Shown here piece by piece: positions 26,101 to 39,000 of a stretch of 64,000 nucleotides of DNA. The position numbers and the translations under genes are program-made. Every line of letters starts with the position of its first letter. Positions within the stretch are counted from its first letter, which is position 1. The stretch comes from Bryum argenteum (Eukaryota; Streptophyta; Bryopsida; Bryales; Bryaceae). The notes under the pieces were generated by a model. The model was not told the origin of the DNA. It saw only the letters and a program-made list of their open reading frames with translations, and ran no database searches. The stretch is taken from positions 6,397,305-6,461,304 of the forward strand of contig CM073331.1 of the NCBI GenBank assembly GCA_037043015.1. Direction: 5' to 3'.

Positions 26101-26670
26101 GGGATAATCTTGTACGCACAGGCTTTAGTAAATGAGGCAAGTGCCTATTTTAAGCTCCAGAAGTTTTGGGGAAAATATGTTCCAGCGCTTATATCGCATG
26201 GGACAACTGCAAATGGCAGTGTTGTGTACGTTGCAACGGAGCTAATCGAGGGTTTTGAACTTGAATGGGATGGGTAAGTTTTGGATGAAGCTTGCTTTGT
26301 TTCAAGCCTCAAGCAGTGTAGCAAGGTTCTAAATGTATTGGACGCGTGGTTTGCAGAACGTCTGACTCCAGAACTGATGACAACATCCTTCGAAGCCCTT
26401 ACTGCTGTTCATGCTTCTGGCGTGCTTCATGGGGACATCCGGCGAGAGAATATTTTGGTTCCAAAGGGAGGGCGGCGAGGCGTTTGTTTCATCAATTTTG
26501 GATTTGCTCGTTCCGTCACTTGTGCTGGCGATTGCTGCAAAGAGCTTGCACAGTTGCAATATATAGTGAGCAAGTTGCGTTTTCGTGGATCTGTTAGGGT
26601 AGTTTCAAATGCTGGCGTAATAGACAGGGGTCGTCACTTGGAGGCTGAAGCCTGTGAAAACCTCGCTTGA
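23141..26670 (+). CDS. Coiled-coil / PD-(D/E)XK nuclease-like / protein-kinase-like gene (Crinkler-type architecture)
   Basis: Exon 1 (23141-23389, donor GTAAGT) encodes a heptad-rich coiled coil with repeated LRxDKxQ units (EKEQLREDKKQLRDKEQQLR). A large exon at about 24690-25440 has a restriction-endonuclease-like core: VDILLKC, then VVEMKRP (D...E-x-K), and a downstream LFKYLV...YGIISS block. A charged linker exon follows at about 25610-25737. The kinase-like half spans about 25832-26670: GWSGNI (glycine loop), VAVKLAE (Lys), a GTTANGSVVYVATELIEGFE hinge region, HGDIRRENILV (catalytic loop, HGD for HRD) and INFGFA (for DFG). This coil-nuclease-kinase order is known from Crinkler-like (CR) proteins of oomycetes, fungi and some plants. 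Whether the gene is still whole was not resolved; some exon joins are uncertain. The role is unknown; defence or nucleic-acid-directed effector functions are proposed for the family. Confidence 0.65.
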
Positions 26671-28114
26671 TTACTCCGTCTCTAGAATTTTGACGGTATT
26701 TGCATCGGAATTGCCCTGAGCATCAAATTGGTGCCACGATGGCTCAAGATGTTTGCCATGAAACGCGGGTCTGTTGTGAAAGCCAAGATTGTATCAAATT
26801 AAAGGACTAGTGGATAGGGTTTAGGGCCCCTTATCTCCCCGTTTGGTGCTCTCTCGAGCTTGCAGCACTTTTTCTTGGTTTTCCCTCCGAATGATGGACA
26901 TTGTTGAATGCGGAGGAGTTTGATTTGATTCATTCATTGTATTGTTGTTGCCGATGGTGTGGACGCGACCTGTATGCTCGTGATGGGAGGCGCGGTACCG
27001 CAGCTGCACTCTTCTTGTCTTTCCCTGATTAGAAATGACATGCCAATTTTCCCTAAACCCATAAAACGGACAACTATGGATGAATTTCTGGTTTTAGAAA
27101 TTTCATCGATCCATTTCGCGTAGTAGTGGTGTATAACTTTTCAAAACCGTAACAACTTCTTGCTACATTGGTTGTCATTCCTAAATTGCTTCACATGTAT
27201 CACACATCTTCCTCTCAAAAAAACAAAAAGATCAACTTTATCATGAGAAGTCACATACAAAAGTGAACACGCTAACAAATGCCTTAATAAGAAGTCCAAA
27301 AAGTTCAAAATATCAACAATACTAGTTACAAAACGTGCATTCTGTGATATTCACAAGAGGTCTAAGTATACATCAAATGACATTAATGTGCAATTCCATT
27401 TCAAAAAAGATGAATTGGTCTCACCTTCACAGAGTTAGTTTTGAATTCATATTCTCCAAACAAGTAGAATCTCAATCCTTAAACAAAGGCCCCTTGTACC
27501 TGTCATCACAAGTCCATATTGAAGTAAAATTTAATATTTCATGGTGATTTACTTTGAGATTACATATCCCTCTACTCTTGCATTCACAATGAATATCTCA
27601 CCCATCCAATGTCAATAGCAAGGTTGAAGCTCTTTCACAATGAAGTAGAAGATCACAAATTGAATCAACATTACTTGGATTGGCATCATAATTTGAATCA
27701 ACATGAGTAAGTCAATGTGGTAAGAAAATAAAGAAGACTCTATTGCTCAATTCAAAATGAGAACGGATGAAAACACTTGGTTTGTATATATGCATGCTCC
27801 GCAGTCAAAGTTGATGGAAAAACGAGCACAAGAGCTGATGGAATCTAATGTATAACATCTCTCCCTCTTGAATTGCAGGTCGAGTAATGAGACTCCATCC
27901 GTAAATCGCTGACTTGCCAAAGCACACAGTTTTCTTCTCAGTTTTCTATAATGACAATAGGTAGACGAAAATTTCCAGTAAGAAAGCGATCCCAAGGCAA
28001 TCATCCTTAGCTCCGATGACTGTCAAGAGAATGATTCGATCGATCGAAATATACGATCATAGAGGAACGATAAGATGGGAGGTAGGATTCTACGAATCGC
28101 AAGGCTACGAGGTT
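26671..28114. other. No gene recognised
   Basis: Intergenic DNA left of the chromovirus. Short open frames show no known domain. The last bases, AGTAC at 28115-28119, are the left copy of the chromovirus target duplication. Confidence 0.55.
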
Positions 28115-28119
28115 AGTAC

Positions 28120-28387
28120 TGTCATGAATCGACAACGAAGCAGCTCACATTCTACTACAAAAGCATTTCGCATTCCATTACAATAAGAATTCATATAGAC
28201 TGTGAACCGGTTTGTAAGCATTGCATTCGATAAGTGGAACCATTACATAACCTTACAAAATGCCAGATGACGAAAGCATTCTTGCTACGAGTTGATATAG
28301 GACTCTAAACTGTAACCGTCCTCGAACTGCCTAGTATTTGCCTTGTATCTGTTACGTCCAGCTGTCATGACGGATGGAGTCGTGACA
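28120..28387 (-). repeat. Chromovirus 3' LTR
   Basis: 268 bp, the same as 33755-34022 as far as can be read. It is the 3' LTR because the element is on the minus strand. Confidence 0.95.
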
Positions 28388-31300
28388 TTACCCCCCTCTT
28401 GGGTGCTTGCGGGTGTAACTTGTGGAACTCCGCAACAAGGTCCGAGGCATTCTCTAAGTTCATCGCAGGTTCCCATGAGTTTTCCTCCACACCATAGCCT
28501 TTCCAGGAAACTAAATACTGGAGTTTTTTCCATCGTCCGAATAATCGAGAATCCAAGATTTCCTGCACCTCATATTCTAGATCTCCCTCGGGAGTGATAA
28601 TAGGCGAGGGAATGGTGGGTCGTTGTCCAGTAATGGTATCTGTGGAATACCGTTCGAGGAGTGAAACATGAAAAACTTCATGGATACGAAACGATTTGGG
28701 GAGTTTGAGACGGTAGACTACATCTGAGAGTCTCGAAATTACGGAAAATGGCCCCAAAAATTTTGCTGTTAACTTTCGAGAGGGGGAGTCGGTAGGGATG
28801 TTGTCATGTCGAAGTAGGACCTTGTCACCGACTTGGAACGTTGGTGGATGTTGTGCTCCTTTATCGTACTGGCGTTTGGCTTGTTCACCAGCCAGTTGTA
28901 TCATCGTTTTGACTTCTTCATGAATCTCCTGCAGATGGCGGACTCGGTCTTCAGCAGCTGGAACAGTGGATGTAGACGGGGTCATGAACGAGAAAGAAGG
29001 GTGGTAACCATATGTGGCGTAGAATGGCGAGAATCCCGTGGTTGAATGAAATGCATTATTATATGCAAATTCAGCCATCGGAAGCAATTCTGCCCAATCA
29101 TTTTGACGTTTGGTGGTAAACATGCGCAAATATTGTTCGAGAACTTGATTAACTCGTTCCGTTTGCCCATCTGCTTGAGGATGAAAAGCAGTGGTTGGAC
29201 AAGGCTTGATACACAAGAGTTCTGATAATCTTCTCATGAACTTCGATACAAATACTGAGCCTCGGTCTGATATAACTTCATCTGGTGTGCCGTGGTGCTT
29301 CCAAATATTATGCAAATACAGTGAGGCCGTTTCTTCTGAAGTAATTGTCTCATTCGTGGGAATGAAATGACCAAGCTTTGTATTCCGATCAATAACTACC
29401 ATGATTGAGTCGTTTCCATTGCTAAGTGGAAGCTTTACGGTAAAATCAACAGATATACGTTTCCAGGGCGCTTGGGCAGCTGGGATGGGGTAAAGGAGCC
29501 CATACCGAGAATGATGCACAGGTTTGGATCTTTGGCACAGATCACACCCATCACTATAACGATTAACATATCGTCGTAGTGTGGGCCAGAAGAAAGTTCG
29601 GGAGACTAGTTCGAGAGTCTTAGCTCGCCCTTGGTGTCTAGCAGCAGGAGAGTCGTGTCGAGAGCGAAGAATCTGCCTGTAAAGTTCTGGATCATCCGGA
29701 ACATAGATTCGATCCTGGAAACGGAGAATGTTGTTGTTATAAGTATATGGTTGTAATCTTCGTCGAATGTCTCCTGACAGCTGATGAGTATCCTTACGTA
29801 AAAGATCCATGAGAGGTTGAAGTGCAACATCGTCGTGTATAGCACTTTGAATTTGTCGGAGTATGCGATCGTCTGTCCATACTTGTGCACAAGACTCCAG
29901 TGCAGCTAACCGAAAAAGTGGTCGAGGAGTTGAATCTCGGCCCTCCATGAGATCGACGCGTCTGGAAAGAGCATCTGCACATGTATTTAACGAACCTGGC
30001 CGATGTTGAATCTGGAAGTTAAACGTAGATAGGAATTCAGACCACCGTGCCTGGCGTCGATTAAGTTGTTTAGTGGTCAAAAAAGTTTCCAAATTCTTGT
30101 GATCGGATATGACGTTGATGATATGTGGTGATCCCTCCAAGTATACGCGCCAATCCTGGAAAGCAAGAACGACACTGAGTAATTCTTTGTCGTAGATATC
30201 GTAATTCTGTTCGGCGGTAGTCATTTTCGAGCTCCTGTAGGCACATGGATGCAAATACCCGTCTGTGCTGTACTGTGAGAGGATTGCAGCCGTAGCCATG
30301 TCAGAAGCATCAGTCTCAATGATAAAAGGATTTTCAGAATTGGGATGTATCAATATGGGTGCTTGTATGAACTTGGACTGAAGCTCTCTAAAAGCAATGT
30401 CGGCCTGAGGTGTCCAGACAAAGTTCTGGCCTTTCTTTGTCAACGCTATAAGTGGGAGAGCGACTTCTGAATAGTTAAGAATAAACCGTCGATAAAAATT
30501 AGCGAATCCAAGGAAAGCCTGGACTTCCTTCAATGAATTTGGTGTGGGCCATTCCTGAATTGCCTTAACTTTATCAGGACACATTTCGAGTCCTTGTGAA
30601 GAAACGATCATTCCTAGGAATTCCACAGAAGATCGATGAAACTCACATTTCGATGCTTTGGCGTAGAGCCCGTTGTCCTGCAGGCGTTGGAGTACTTGAC
30701 GTACAACCCGGCAGTGTTCTTCCAACGTCGTCGAAAATATCAAAATATCGTCCAAGTAAATGACCACAGATAAGTCCAGGAGGTCACCAAAAATATGTTG
30801 CATGTGAGATTGAAATTGCGCAGGAGCATTTGTCAAGCCGAAAGGCATAACAAGATATTCAAAGAGGCCGTAGCGCGTCTTGAAAGCTGTTTTATATTCA
30901 TGGCCAGAAGCCATGCGAACACGGTGATATGCTTGACGAATATCAAGCTTCGTGAAAATTTTTGCTCCCACCAAGCGGTCAGTGAGCTCGGGAATAAGTG
31001 GAAGAGGATATCGGTTTTTGATAGTAACTGCATTTAAATTTCGATAATGAACGCAAACTCTGAGAGAGCCGTCTTTCTTGCGAGCGAATACAATGGGTGC
31101 AGAAATCGGCGATTTAGATCTGCGAATCCATCCTTTGCCCAAATTTTCCTCTAAATATTTGCGCAGCTCGTCCAATTCTCTTGGAGACATAGGTCGTAAT
31201 CCAGTGTTACGTGGTTCCTGTCCGTCTTTCAGCTCTATTTTCAGGTCCGAGATCCCATGGTGCGATAGTTCATTTGAAGCAGTTTCGCTGAAAGCTCCAT

Positions 31301-32339
31301 GCAAGTCACTGTACTCGGACGGAATCGTGTTCTCCAGGGTCATATTTTCGGTTGAACATTCGGATACCTCCACCACATACAAATCATCCTCTGTGGCTGA
31401 CAACTGAAACGTCTCAGCTGAGATTTGGAGTGGCCGTTCTTGACATCGGTTGATCATGATAGAGGATTTTACCGGCTGCAATCCGTGTAGCCTTGAACTG
31501 TCTATCAAGTCATGTCCTGCGCCACTATACGGGCGAGTGTCTATTTCTTGTAATCGGTTGGTGAACAGAGAGGGCTCTACCGGCTCCAAGTCCCGTTGCC
31601 CTGAGTTGTCCATCATATTTCCATCGCAAACTGGAATTGCGAGTGTCTCTTCTGAATATTCCGATACTTGCTGCTGAGACTGATCCAGGCAGTGGTGTTG
31701 GCAAAATGATGAGTGAAATGTAACTTGTCGTTGTGGCCAACAAATGGTCGGATCATGGCGGACGAACCATGGCATTCCAAGTATGCAAGCATAATGTCCT
31801 GTGTTAGTGATCTCTGCCAATAACGTCTCGTGGTGATTTCCGATAAAAAGTTCAACTTGAGCTTGATGAGTAATTAATCCCGAATCGATGATACGGCCAT
31901 CAATTACTCGAACTTCTCTGGGCCTATCTTTGAGACGTGTAATGGCGTGGCATGTTACCGCAAATTCAGGATGCATGAATACACCAGTAGCTCCTGAATC
32001 GACCAAAATGAGAGCTTTGCATGAGTTGATTATGGCATGCAAAGTTAGATGTGTACCTGGATCCGTGGATTGTAAATACCAGGAATTTATTTCTTTAGCT
32101 TGAGATTGTTTGCTCTCGTCAAGCTCATTATCCAACTGAAGTTCGCTGCCTGGTAAGAGAAACGTGGCTGCAGCAGTTTGGATTGAGCCCGGGTACTGAA
32201 CTTCGAGATTCAGTCCCGGGCTATGCCTTTTCCCGAAACTGCACTTTCTAATTCTATAGTTGCTGCAAGGGACAATGGGCGAGATGGATTGGTAGGACAT
32301 TTGGATCGTATATGTCCCAACTCGCCACATCCCCAGCAA
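28388..32339 (-). CDS. Chromovirus pol polyprotein
   Basis: A continuous frame of about 1,320 codons. Domains in order: aspartic protease (LVDSGATGVF, about residue 114), reverse transcriptase (VIYLDDILIFS, about residue 525), RNase H (IETDASDMATAAILSQ, about residue 670), integrase with an H...C-x2-C finger (CDLCQRSK) and a catalytic core, and a chromodomain (YLVSWKGYGVEENSWEP) near the end. RT before integrase plus a chromodomain marks the chromovirus branch of Ty3/gypsy. Chromodomains of this group are thought to steer integration to heterochromatin carrying H3K9 methylation. Confidence 0.93.
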
Positions 32340-33754
32340 CGACCTTGACGCTGATATTCGAGTCTTTCTACTGCATTCTTCGCCAACGCTGGTGGCCCTC
32401 GAACTGCCCCAAGCTCCATGGGTACTGGACCTGAGTTCATTGGTTCTGATGAAAGCCTCACAGGTGGGATACGAGAACCAAAACTTGAGTTCCTGGAAGA
32501 TGAAAAGTCACTTAGTAATCTACGAGCTTGCTTCCGACTCCATAGACGCTCATCAATGCGAGATGAAACTGCCATCCATTCATATAATCGGCTTGGCTGT
32601 GTCTCCACGGTGGCTATTGAATCCAGATTTCATCTTTTAATCCGACTCTAAATCTTGCTACTAAACTAGACTCATTCCAGTCCACTTGAGCAGCATATTC
32701 GTTGAACGTCGAAATGTATGACGCCGCTGATCCCGTCTGACGAAGCTTCCCGATGCGGTCCTCAGCGTTATGTGTGCGATCAAGATCACCGTAAACTGAA
32801 ATGACTGATTCCCGAAAAGCGCTATAATCCTCAAGTAGATTATGTTTCTTTCCCTCATCGAGTGCTTGCAGGAGTGGCATGGCCCAGTGCATGCAGATCC
32901 GGTCATGTATGCGAAAGTGCAAACGCAACTTTATCCGCATCTGACTCATACATCCGTGGCTTACCGCGAAAAACCAATCGGAGTTGTGCAAACCATCGAT
33001 AGACTTCGTTGCCTTTCTTCCCTGAGAACTTCTCAGGTGGTGCAACTTTTGATTCTTTGCTTCTCTCCTCAAAATGATTACGCCTTCCAGAGTCTCGAAA
33101 ACTTCCATCTGCTCCGAGATGTGAATTCGGGGGAGAACCAAGGTAATGTCGTGCACCTGCTTGATCAATAATTTGTTGGATTACATGAGGAAGGGCCGCT
33201 TGAAGGGTGCTTTGAACTTGCTGTTGGATGAGTGCTGCCCAGTCTGGTGTAGCTTCCTCCATCGTTGGGATGTTCCTGTGCTCCATTTTTTCTCTCGCTT
33301 TCGATGTTGTCGAGGCGGGAAGATGCGTCAAGAACCAAACCTTCATCTTCATACTTTATTAACTCTGATACTCTCAACGACTCTTGGATTCGAGTTTATG
33401 GAAGGCCTCATATGCCTCAGTTGTCCAGCAAAAGAGTTGGTTTTCTTGAGCAAAAGGCATGAGTGGTGCAATCAATAGATAGAAATCTCTTATGAAATGC
33501 CTTTGATAAGTAGTTCGGCCAAGCAAGATTCGTATTTCGCATGTTGGTGGAGTGGCCATTCCACCTCCCATAAATCAGTTTCAACTCTTACAGTCTCCAC
33601 CGATTTATGGTGCATGATCTTAAGAACTGAAACTGAAGTGCACCGAACTCATTGAATCATTTCTCCGAGGATCTTGAAGTGAAAACGGCTATTGACCTCC
33701 GACTGAGTTATTTGCAATCGCAGCAGAATATGAACAGTTGGTGATCTGGCATTA

Positions 33755-34022
33755 TGTCATGAATCGACAACGAAGCAGCTCACATTCTACTACAAAAGCA
33801 TTTCGCATTCCATTACAATAAGAATTCATATAGACTGTGAACCGGTTTGTAAGCATTGCATTCGATAAGTGGAACCATTACATAACCTTACAAAATGCCA
33901 GATGACGAAAGCATTCTTGCTACGAGTTGATATAGGACTCTAAACTGTAACCGTCCTCGAACTGCCTAGTATTTGCCTTGTATCTGTTACGTCCAGCTGT
34001 CATGACGGATGGAGTCGTGACA
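33755..34022 (-). repeat. Chromovirus 5' LTR
   Basis: 268 bp, a match to 28120-28387. The sequence directly inside it does not look like the common initiator-tRNA-Met primer site, so the primer used is unclear. Confidence 0.93.
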
Positions 34023-34052
34023 AGTACTTGCTGGAGCGTCGGGTTCCATGGA

Positions 34053-34210
34053 GGCGCCTGAGAAGGGTTTAATTTATACGTACTCTGAAAGAGAAGTGGG
34101 GATTGATCGAGATTTCACGGCATTTTGCATGATCCACCTCTTTAACTTCCTCGTGCTACCATCGTTCACAAATTGCTCAGACTCAAAGTGATCGAGACTC
34201 AAAGTGATTA
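34053..34210 (+). pseudogene. Partial copy of the membrane-protein exon at 7.7-7.97 kb
   Basis: The translation EKGLIYTYSEREVGIDRDFT, followed by AFCMIHLFNFLVL, closely follows the exon at 7663-7980 (minus). Similarity ends after the FLVL codons, where a short deletion shifts the frame. It is a fragment with no start or flanking exons visible, so it is very likely non-functional. The chromovirus inserted just upstream of it. Confidence 0.72.
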
Positions 34211-35147
34211 CTCCTGAAGGAAGACGGTGGAAGAAGGTGCTCAGTGCTCACCGGCGGCAACTTCAACGGCGACTTCAATGCTTGGCGACTTCCAGAATCG
34301 TGCGCAGTCATTGCATTAATTACTTAGATGAACGATTAATTTTTTTAGTTACTCTACTCCGTTCTCGAACGTTGCACTAGTACATTGCCTGTACAAGCGT
34401 ACTTGGTTACCATGGTATTATCAGGTACAAGAGATTTTTAGAAATTTTACTCGCCAACTTCTCCGCTTCCTGCCGCGGTGTAACTCCCTTCTTGCAGTGG
34501 AATCCACCATTTGACACACACAACAACAAAAAAAATCAAAAAAATTAAAAATAACAAAAAAAAATGAAATATGAATGTTAAATCGTAGAAACATGGGGCC
34601 TATCTTAATGTGTCTTATATCCATATGTTTCTTTCGTTCGTTTTTGGGTTTCGTCTTACGGATTAAGCGCGGTGGTCATTTCATGTAAATTCTCAAGGTT
34701 TGGTGGGCAACGGCTGAAGAGCTGGCAAGGAGCAAGGCTGTGGTACTCTCCCTCTACTGGAACTACGCGCACTCCGCACTGCGAAAAAGGTAGCGCCATC
34801 GTCAAATTACCATTGCTCGAGCTTTTTTGTATCTTTGAAGTGGATCTAGTGCCTATCCTGATCGATCTAGGTTTTTGTAGTTTTCTCTAGCGGTGGTTGC
34901 CAGGGTTCAGTTTGTGAAGGTTGCCGACAAAACTTAATTTAGGTTAACCAAGTTAAAGCTAAAACAGACAACTAGAGCATCTAAAATGGCTAGATTTCTT
35001 GCCCTAATCCAGAAGCCCTCAATCACTGAACGATGACAATGAGTTTTGTTGTGAACGAGATGAGTTGGTCAGGAGCTAAATGTCGGGACCTACTCAATTT
35101 AGATACAGCAATCAATTCACATTACCTGCACGTTTCTCCATCTATAA
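34211..35147. other. No gene recognised
   Basis: Nearly 1 kb between the exon fragment and the Sola-like transposon, with no coding feature supported. ATAA at 35144-35147 is the left copy of the transposon target duplication. Confidence 0.55.
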
Positions 35148-35176
35148 GGGTGGAAGCACACTACGGTGGATCACTT
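35148..35176 (+). repeat. Left TIR of the Sola-like element
   Basis: 29 bp matching the inverse of 47850-47878 with four mismatches. It directly follows the ATAA target copy. Confidence 0.82.
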
Positions 35177-36024
35177 AGTACGTCTTTTTTGATTTCTGCA
35201 GGGGGTCATAAACTTCAACGGCCGGTTTATAAGTCCTCTACATGCAAAAGTACTTGTTTCTTTAGCGACGATGGTGACAAACCCAATGAACAATATGATT
35301 CTATTGTACTTCACCTCAAAAAACATAGGGAACAAACATATATTTGTACTATTTTGCCATTCAGAAAGTACTTCATGGTCTGCTAAAAATCATCAAAAGT
35401 ACGAATTTCATGTTGTTTAAGGGAGGATAGTACAAATCAACACATTGATCGTGAAACTACATGTTTAAAGCCTTCAAATGCACACTTGATATGCTAAATA
35501 ACTTGTAACGATGATTGTGATTTTTCCGGTCAAAGGGCCAAAATTGCTTTTGGGCATATTTCACTCAAAAATTATCCAAACTTCGATTTTTTTGGCTCAC
35601 ACAGTCATGATTAGGGAATGGGGATGTGGGTAGCATGCTGCTTTAGTTGAATAACCAGTAGTTTTTGGTAAAAAGAGTCCCTTTCCATAGTCGATCTAGT
35701 ACAGAATGGTACCAAAAGTACCTTGGTTTTGCTGGGAAAGCAGACGCCGCCTCTCATAAAGGCTTCTGACAGCGCATGGCTGGTATTTGGTTCATTTACG
35801 AGTCGTCATTTTTTCATGAGCTTTCCTGCATTCTGACAGGGCATGCAACTTAATTTCCTTATCTTCATGGCGATGGCTATCGGCGGCTGTTTCTCTTCCT
35901 CCGAGGTAGTGAGGAACAATCGAAAGCAATCCGAGTGTGTGCATGCAATTCTTGCCGTTGAGATGGTGCGAGATCCGTTGCGGTTGATCGAAGCTTGCTA
36001 CAAGACTGCGTGGAGTAACAGACG

Positions 36025-39000
36025 ATGGAGTGTTCGGCGAAATTGTGCAAAAGAATGTGTGTGTGCAAAGTTGACGCTGAAGAGATGGGGAACGAGCGAA
36101 TGGCACAGCGCCGTCTAGGGATTTCTCGTCCAGGACCCCAAGTCCGAGCAGCAGCGGCTGCTGCAGCGGAAGCACAAAGATTGGTGCGCCTTGAAGGGGA
36201 TCGAATCCGTCACGCAAGGAGGCGGGCCAAACTTGCGGCTACGGCTGAAACTTTGCGTAGCATACCTGAAGGTGATGGGTCCAATCGAATGACGGAGCGT
36301 TCATTGTCGAGGGTTTCTAACAAACTTGCCGATGCCATTAACAGAGAGCTGAATTTGTGTCCAACCCTAGATTGTAGGCGTGTTGTTTTAGAAAAACTTA
36401 TGAATCACATCACCATTTGGCCACAACTGCCTGAATATTATCCTAGGCCGCCTGAGGCAAAATCACAGTTTGTGTTTCTCGAAAGTTTTAGAACTGAGCT
36501 GCAGTCTGTGAAAACTGCCCATTCGAAAGTGTTTTTAGCTAGGAAAGGAGCTCTTCTTGACGCTGCTGTTAGCGAAGGTTGCGATGGTGCAAGGGCTCTC
36601 TCTCTCGTGTGTTACAGGTACATCCACGGAACATTCGGACTGCCATGGGAAGGAGGGTCGGCGTTGATCGTGTGAACCAGTTTGCTCTTCTGGAGAGGAG
36701 TAAGCGCGTTGGATTGAGCGAATATGTGAAAGAACAAGTTCGCTTGTGGTGGAATCAGAATACTCGAGTGAGCCCTAACAAAAAAGATGTCACTCGAAAG
36801 CGGATCAGGCCAAAGGAATACGCGGAGCATGCTACGCAGTACCTTGTCGACACTCAGGTGTGCATTCTATTAGTTCCCGTGGACTTTTTGTTGTTGGTCT
36901 TTGTCTGGTTGTTGAGATAGTGTTTACAACCAGATGACTGTGTGGTGTGTTGCTTGCAGCCACTTTCACAATCATGCTTAAAATTGTGTTCCTCGTTAGT
37001 TTAGAAGTAGCTGTTTAGAGTCTCAGCTTTCAGAACGAAATGAAAAACATGGGGTTTGTGTGTAATTAGTGCATGTTTGGCGCTACTTTTGAGCTGTGAA
37101 ATGTGTTAGATATCAATTGGAGTCTCCATATCGAGTCACTAGGGTTTTCCTGTGATTCTTTGTAGCTTCAAATTGACGTAAAAGAATTTCAAGTGTTGTA
37201 AGTAGACATGCTGCGTATTAGGTGAATAAGTCGGCAGCGAGGTCACGTTAATAATAAGCTATCTGGATTCGATGTACAAATTCACCCTTCAGCACCGTTT
37301 CTGCCGTGCTTTGCTCGATAGGGATTCATGGTGAAACTCACACATCACTTGCAGTGCATGTCCTCTAAATTTGAGTCTTAAAATTTAGGGTGATGATTGA
37401 CAACTGAAACTTTGATGGTTTTATTTGTTTTCATCTTCACAGTAATCATGGTCATGTCGTCGTATTATTGAGACATTTATGTACGGTTGATACAGGTATT
37501 AGAGTGTGAAATGTTGATTGTTTGCAAATGTTGTGATCACAGTAGTCTTTCGAAGTGTTGTTCAGGGTTTGAAGTACATGTGATTAAATGAAATGTGAAA
37601 CGTGAGTGGGAAAAAGGTAGTCAATTTACTTGTTGTCGTACAATCTGTGCAAGAAATTGATTATGTGAGATGATTGATTTAGTACGATACGTGTACTTTA
37701 TTTAATGTTTTCATACTGGGTGATAGGGATACAAAAGTGTTGACAATGTAGTACTTTTATGTTCGTTGCCCGTAACTTACACTACCTATTAGTATTCACT
37801 TGTTGTGGTTAAGTACATACCACCTGCTTAGTGGTACAATCAACGGGTAAGGAAACTTCTCATGAGTATCATCGGTGGTAAGGCTCGAACAACTTTTGGA
37901 CATGAGTGGCTTCTAAGTACTTAGAATGCATCTCTTTTGTAGTAAGGCCTCTACACCTTTCGGTGTGACAAGCTTCTAAGTACTTAGATCGCATCTCTTT
38001 TGTAGTAAGGCCTCTACACCTTTCGGTGGTGGTGGCTTCTTAGTATATAGAGGCTGCATCGTGCGCATTGGGTGTTCTTGGTACTAGTACAAGTCATTAC
38101 TCATTCTACTTAAAGTGTTGAAATATCTAGCTAGAATAAGTACTTTTGGTGTGAAGTACATAGTTGAATATTGCTAATCCATATGAATGTACTGAATGTG
38201 ATCTAGATGTGGTATAGGTACAAGATTATATAGTATTATTTGTACTTCTTTCTTGGGCAGTGAAAATTTTTAGTTCAGGAAAGGATGTGCTTCACTTACT
38301 AATGGTTGGATGTGTTTTGGATTGGACAGACCCAACTATTTCTGAGTTTTAAGGAAGCCCATCCGGAGTGTCGCATCAGGCAAAGAGCGTTTGAATACTT
38401 AAAACCGTGGTATATTAAGACCCTCAAAGATCAGAATACATGTTGTTGTGTCTATCACGTAGAGATGGACTTGTTGAAAACCGGGCTAAATTCTCTTAGG
38501 TCTGCTACGAAAGGTTTGCATTCATCTCAATCTTGCAATTGCAGATGTGTTGTTTGTGGGGACGGTTTGGGGGATTGCAAGGCCCATTCTCATTCTTATG
38601 ATCGATTAACCATGTTGTGGACGGCATGTCTGTGTCCTAAAGGCGATTTGGATAAATTCCATAGGTTAGATTGTTTAATGGGCCGTTGTGCTGACTGTGG
38701 GGTGAAAAAACTTGAGTTCTGTCCACAAGAATTGGATACCAGCAGTGATGAAAAATTTAAGTGGAGGTGCTTTGATCATGTAACTTATGGGGTGGATGAA
38801 GCTACGGGCCGGGACAAAAGAAGGATAGAGGAGGTTCACCGGGAGACTTCGCCGGGTGAGTTTGTTGCTTATCTGAAGTCTAAAGTTGGAACATTCATAA
38901 CACACAACTTCGTAGCAAATTGGCAAGATGGCGCATGTCGAAAGATGGTAGAGAATGTACCACCAGGTGTATTGATATCTCATATTGACTTTGCTGAGAA

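Larger units (their letters stand above)
28120..34022 (-). mobile_element. Ty3/gypsy chromovirus, young insertion
   Basis: Both 268-bp LTRs (28120-28387 and 33755-34022) appear identical by eye. They start TGTCA and end TGACA, and the element is flanked by AGTAC on both sides (28115-28119 and 34023-34027). It reads on the minus strand. The gag region is at about 33352-32210 with a zinc knuckle (CWGCGELGHIRSKC), then protease, reverse transcriptase, RNase H, integrase and a C-terminal chromodomain. A G-rich polypurine tract (AGAGGGGGG) sits next to the 3' LTR at about 28390-28398. It looks nearly whole: pol is a single long frame, while the gag part seems to carry one or two breaks or frame changes. 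Identical LTRs imply very recent insertion. Confidence 0.95.
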
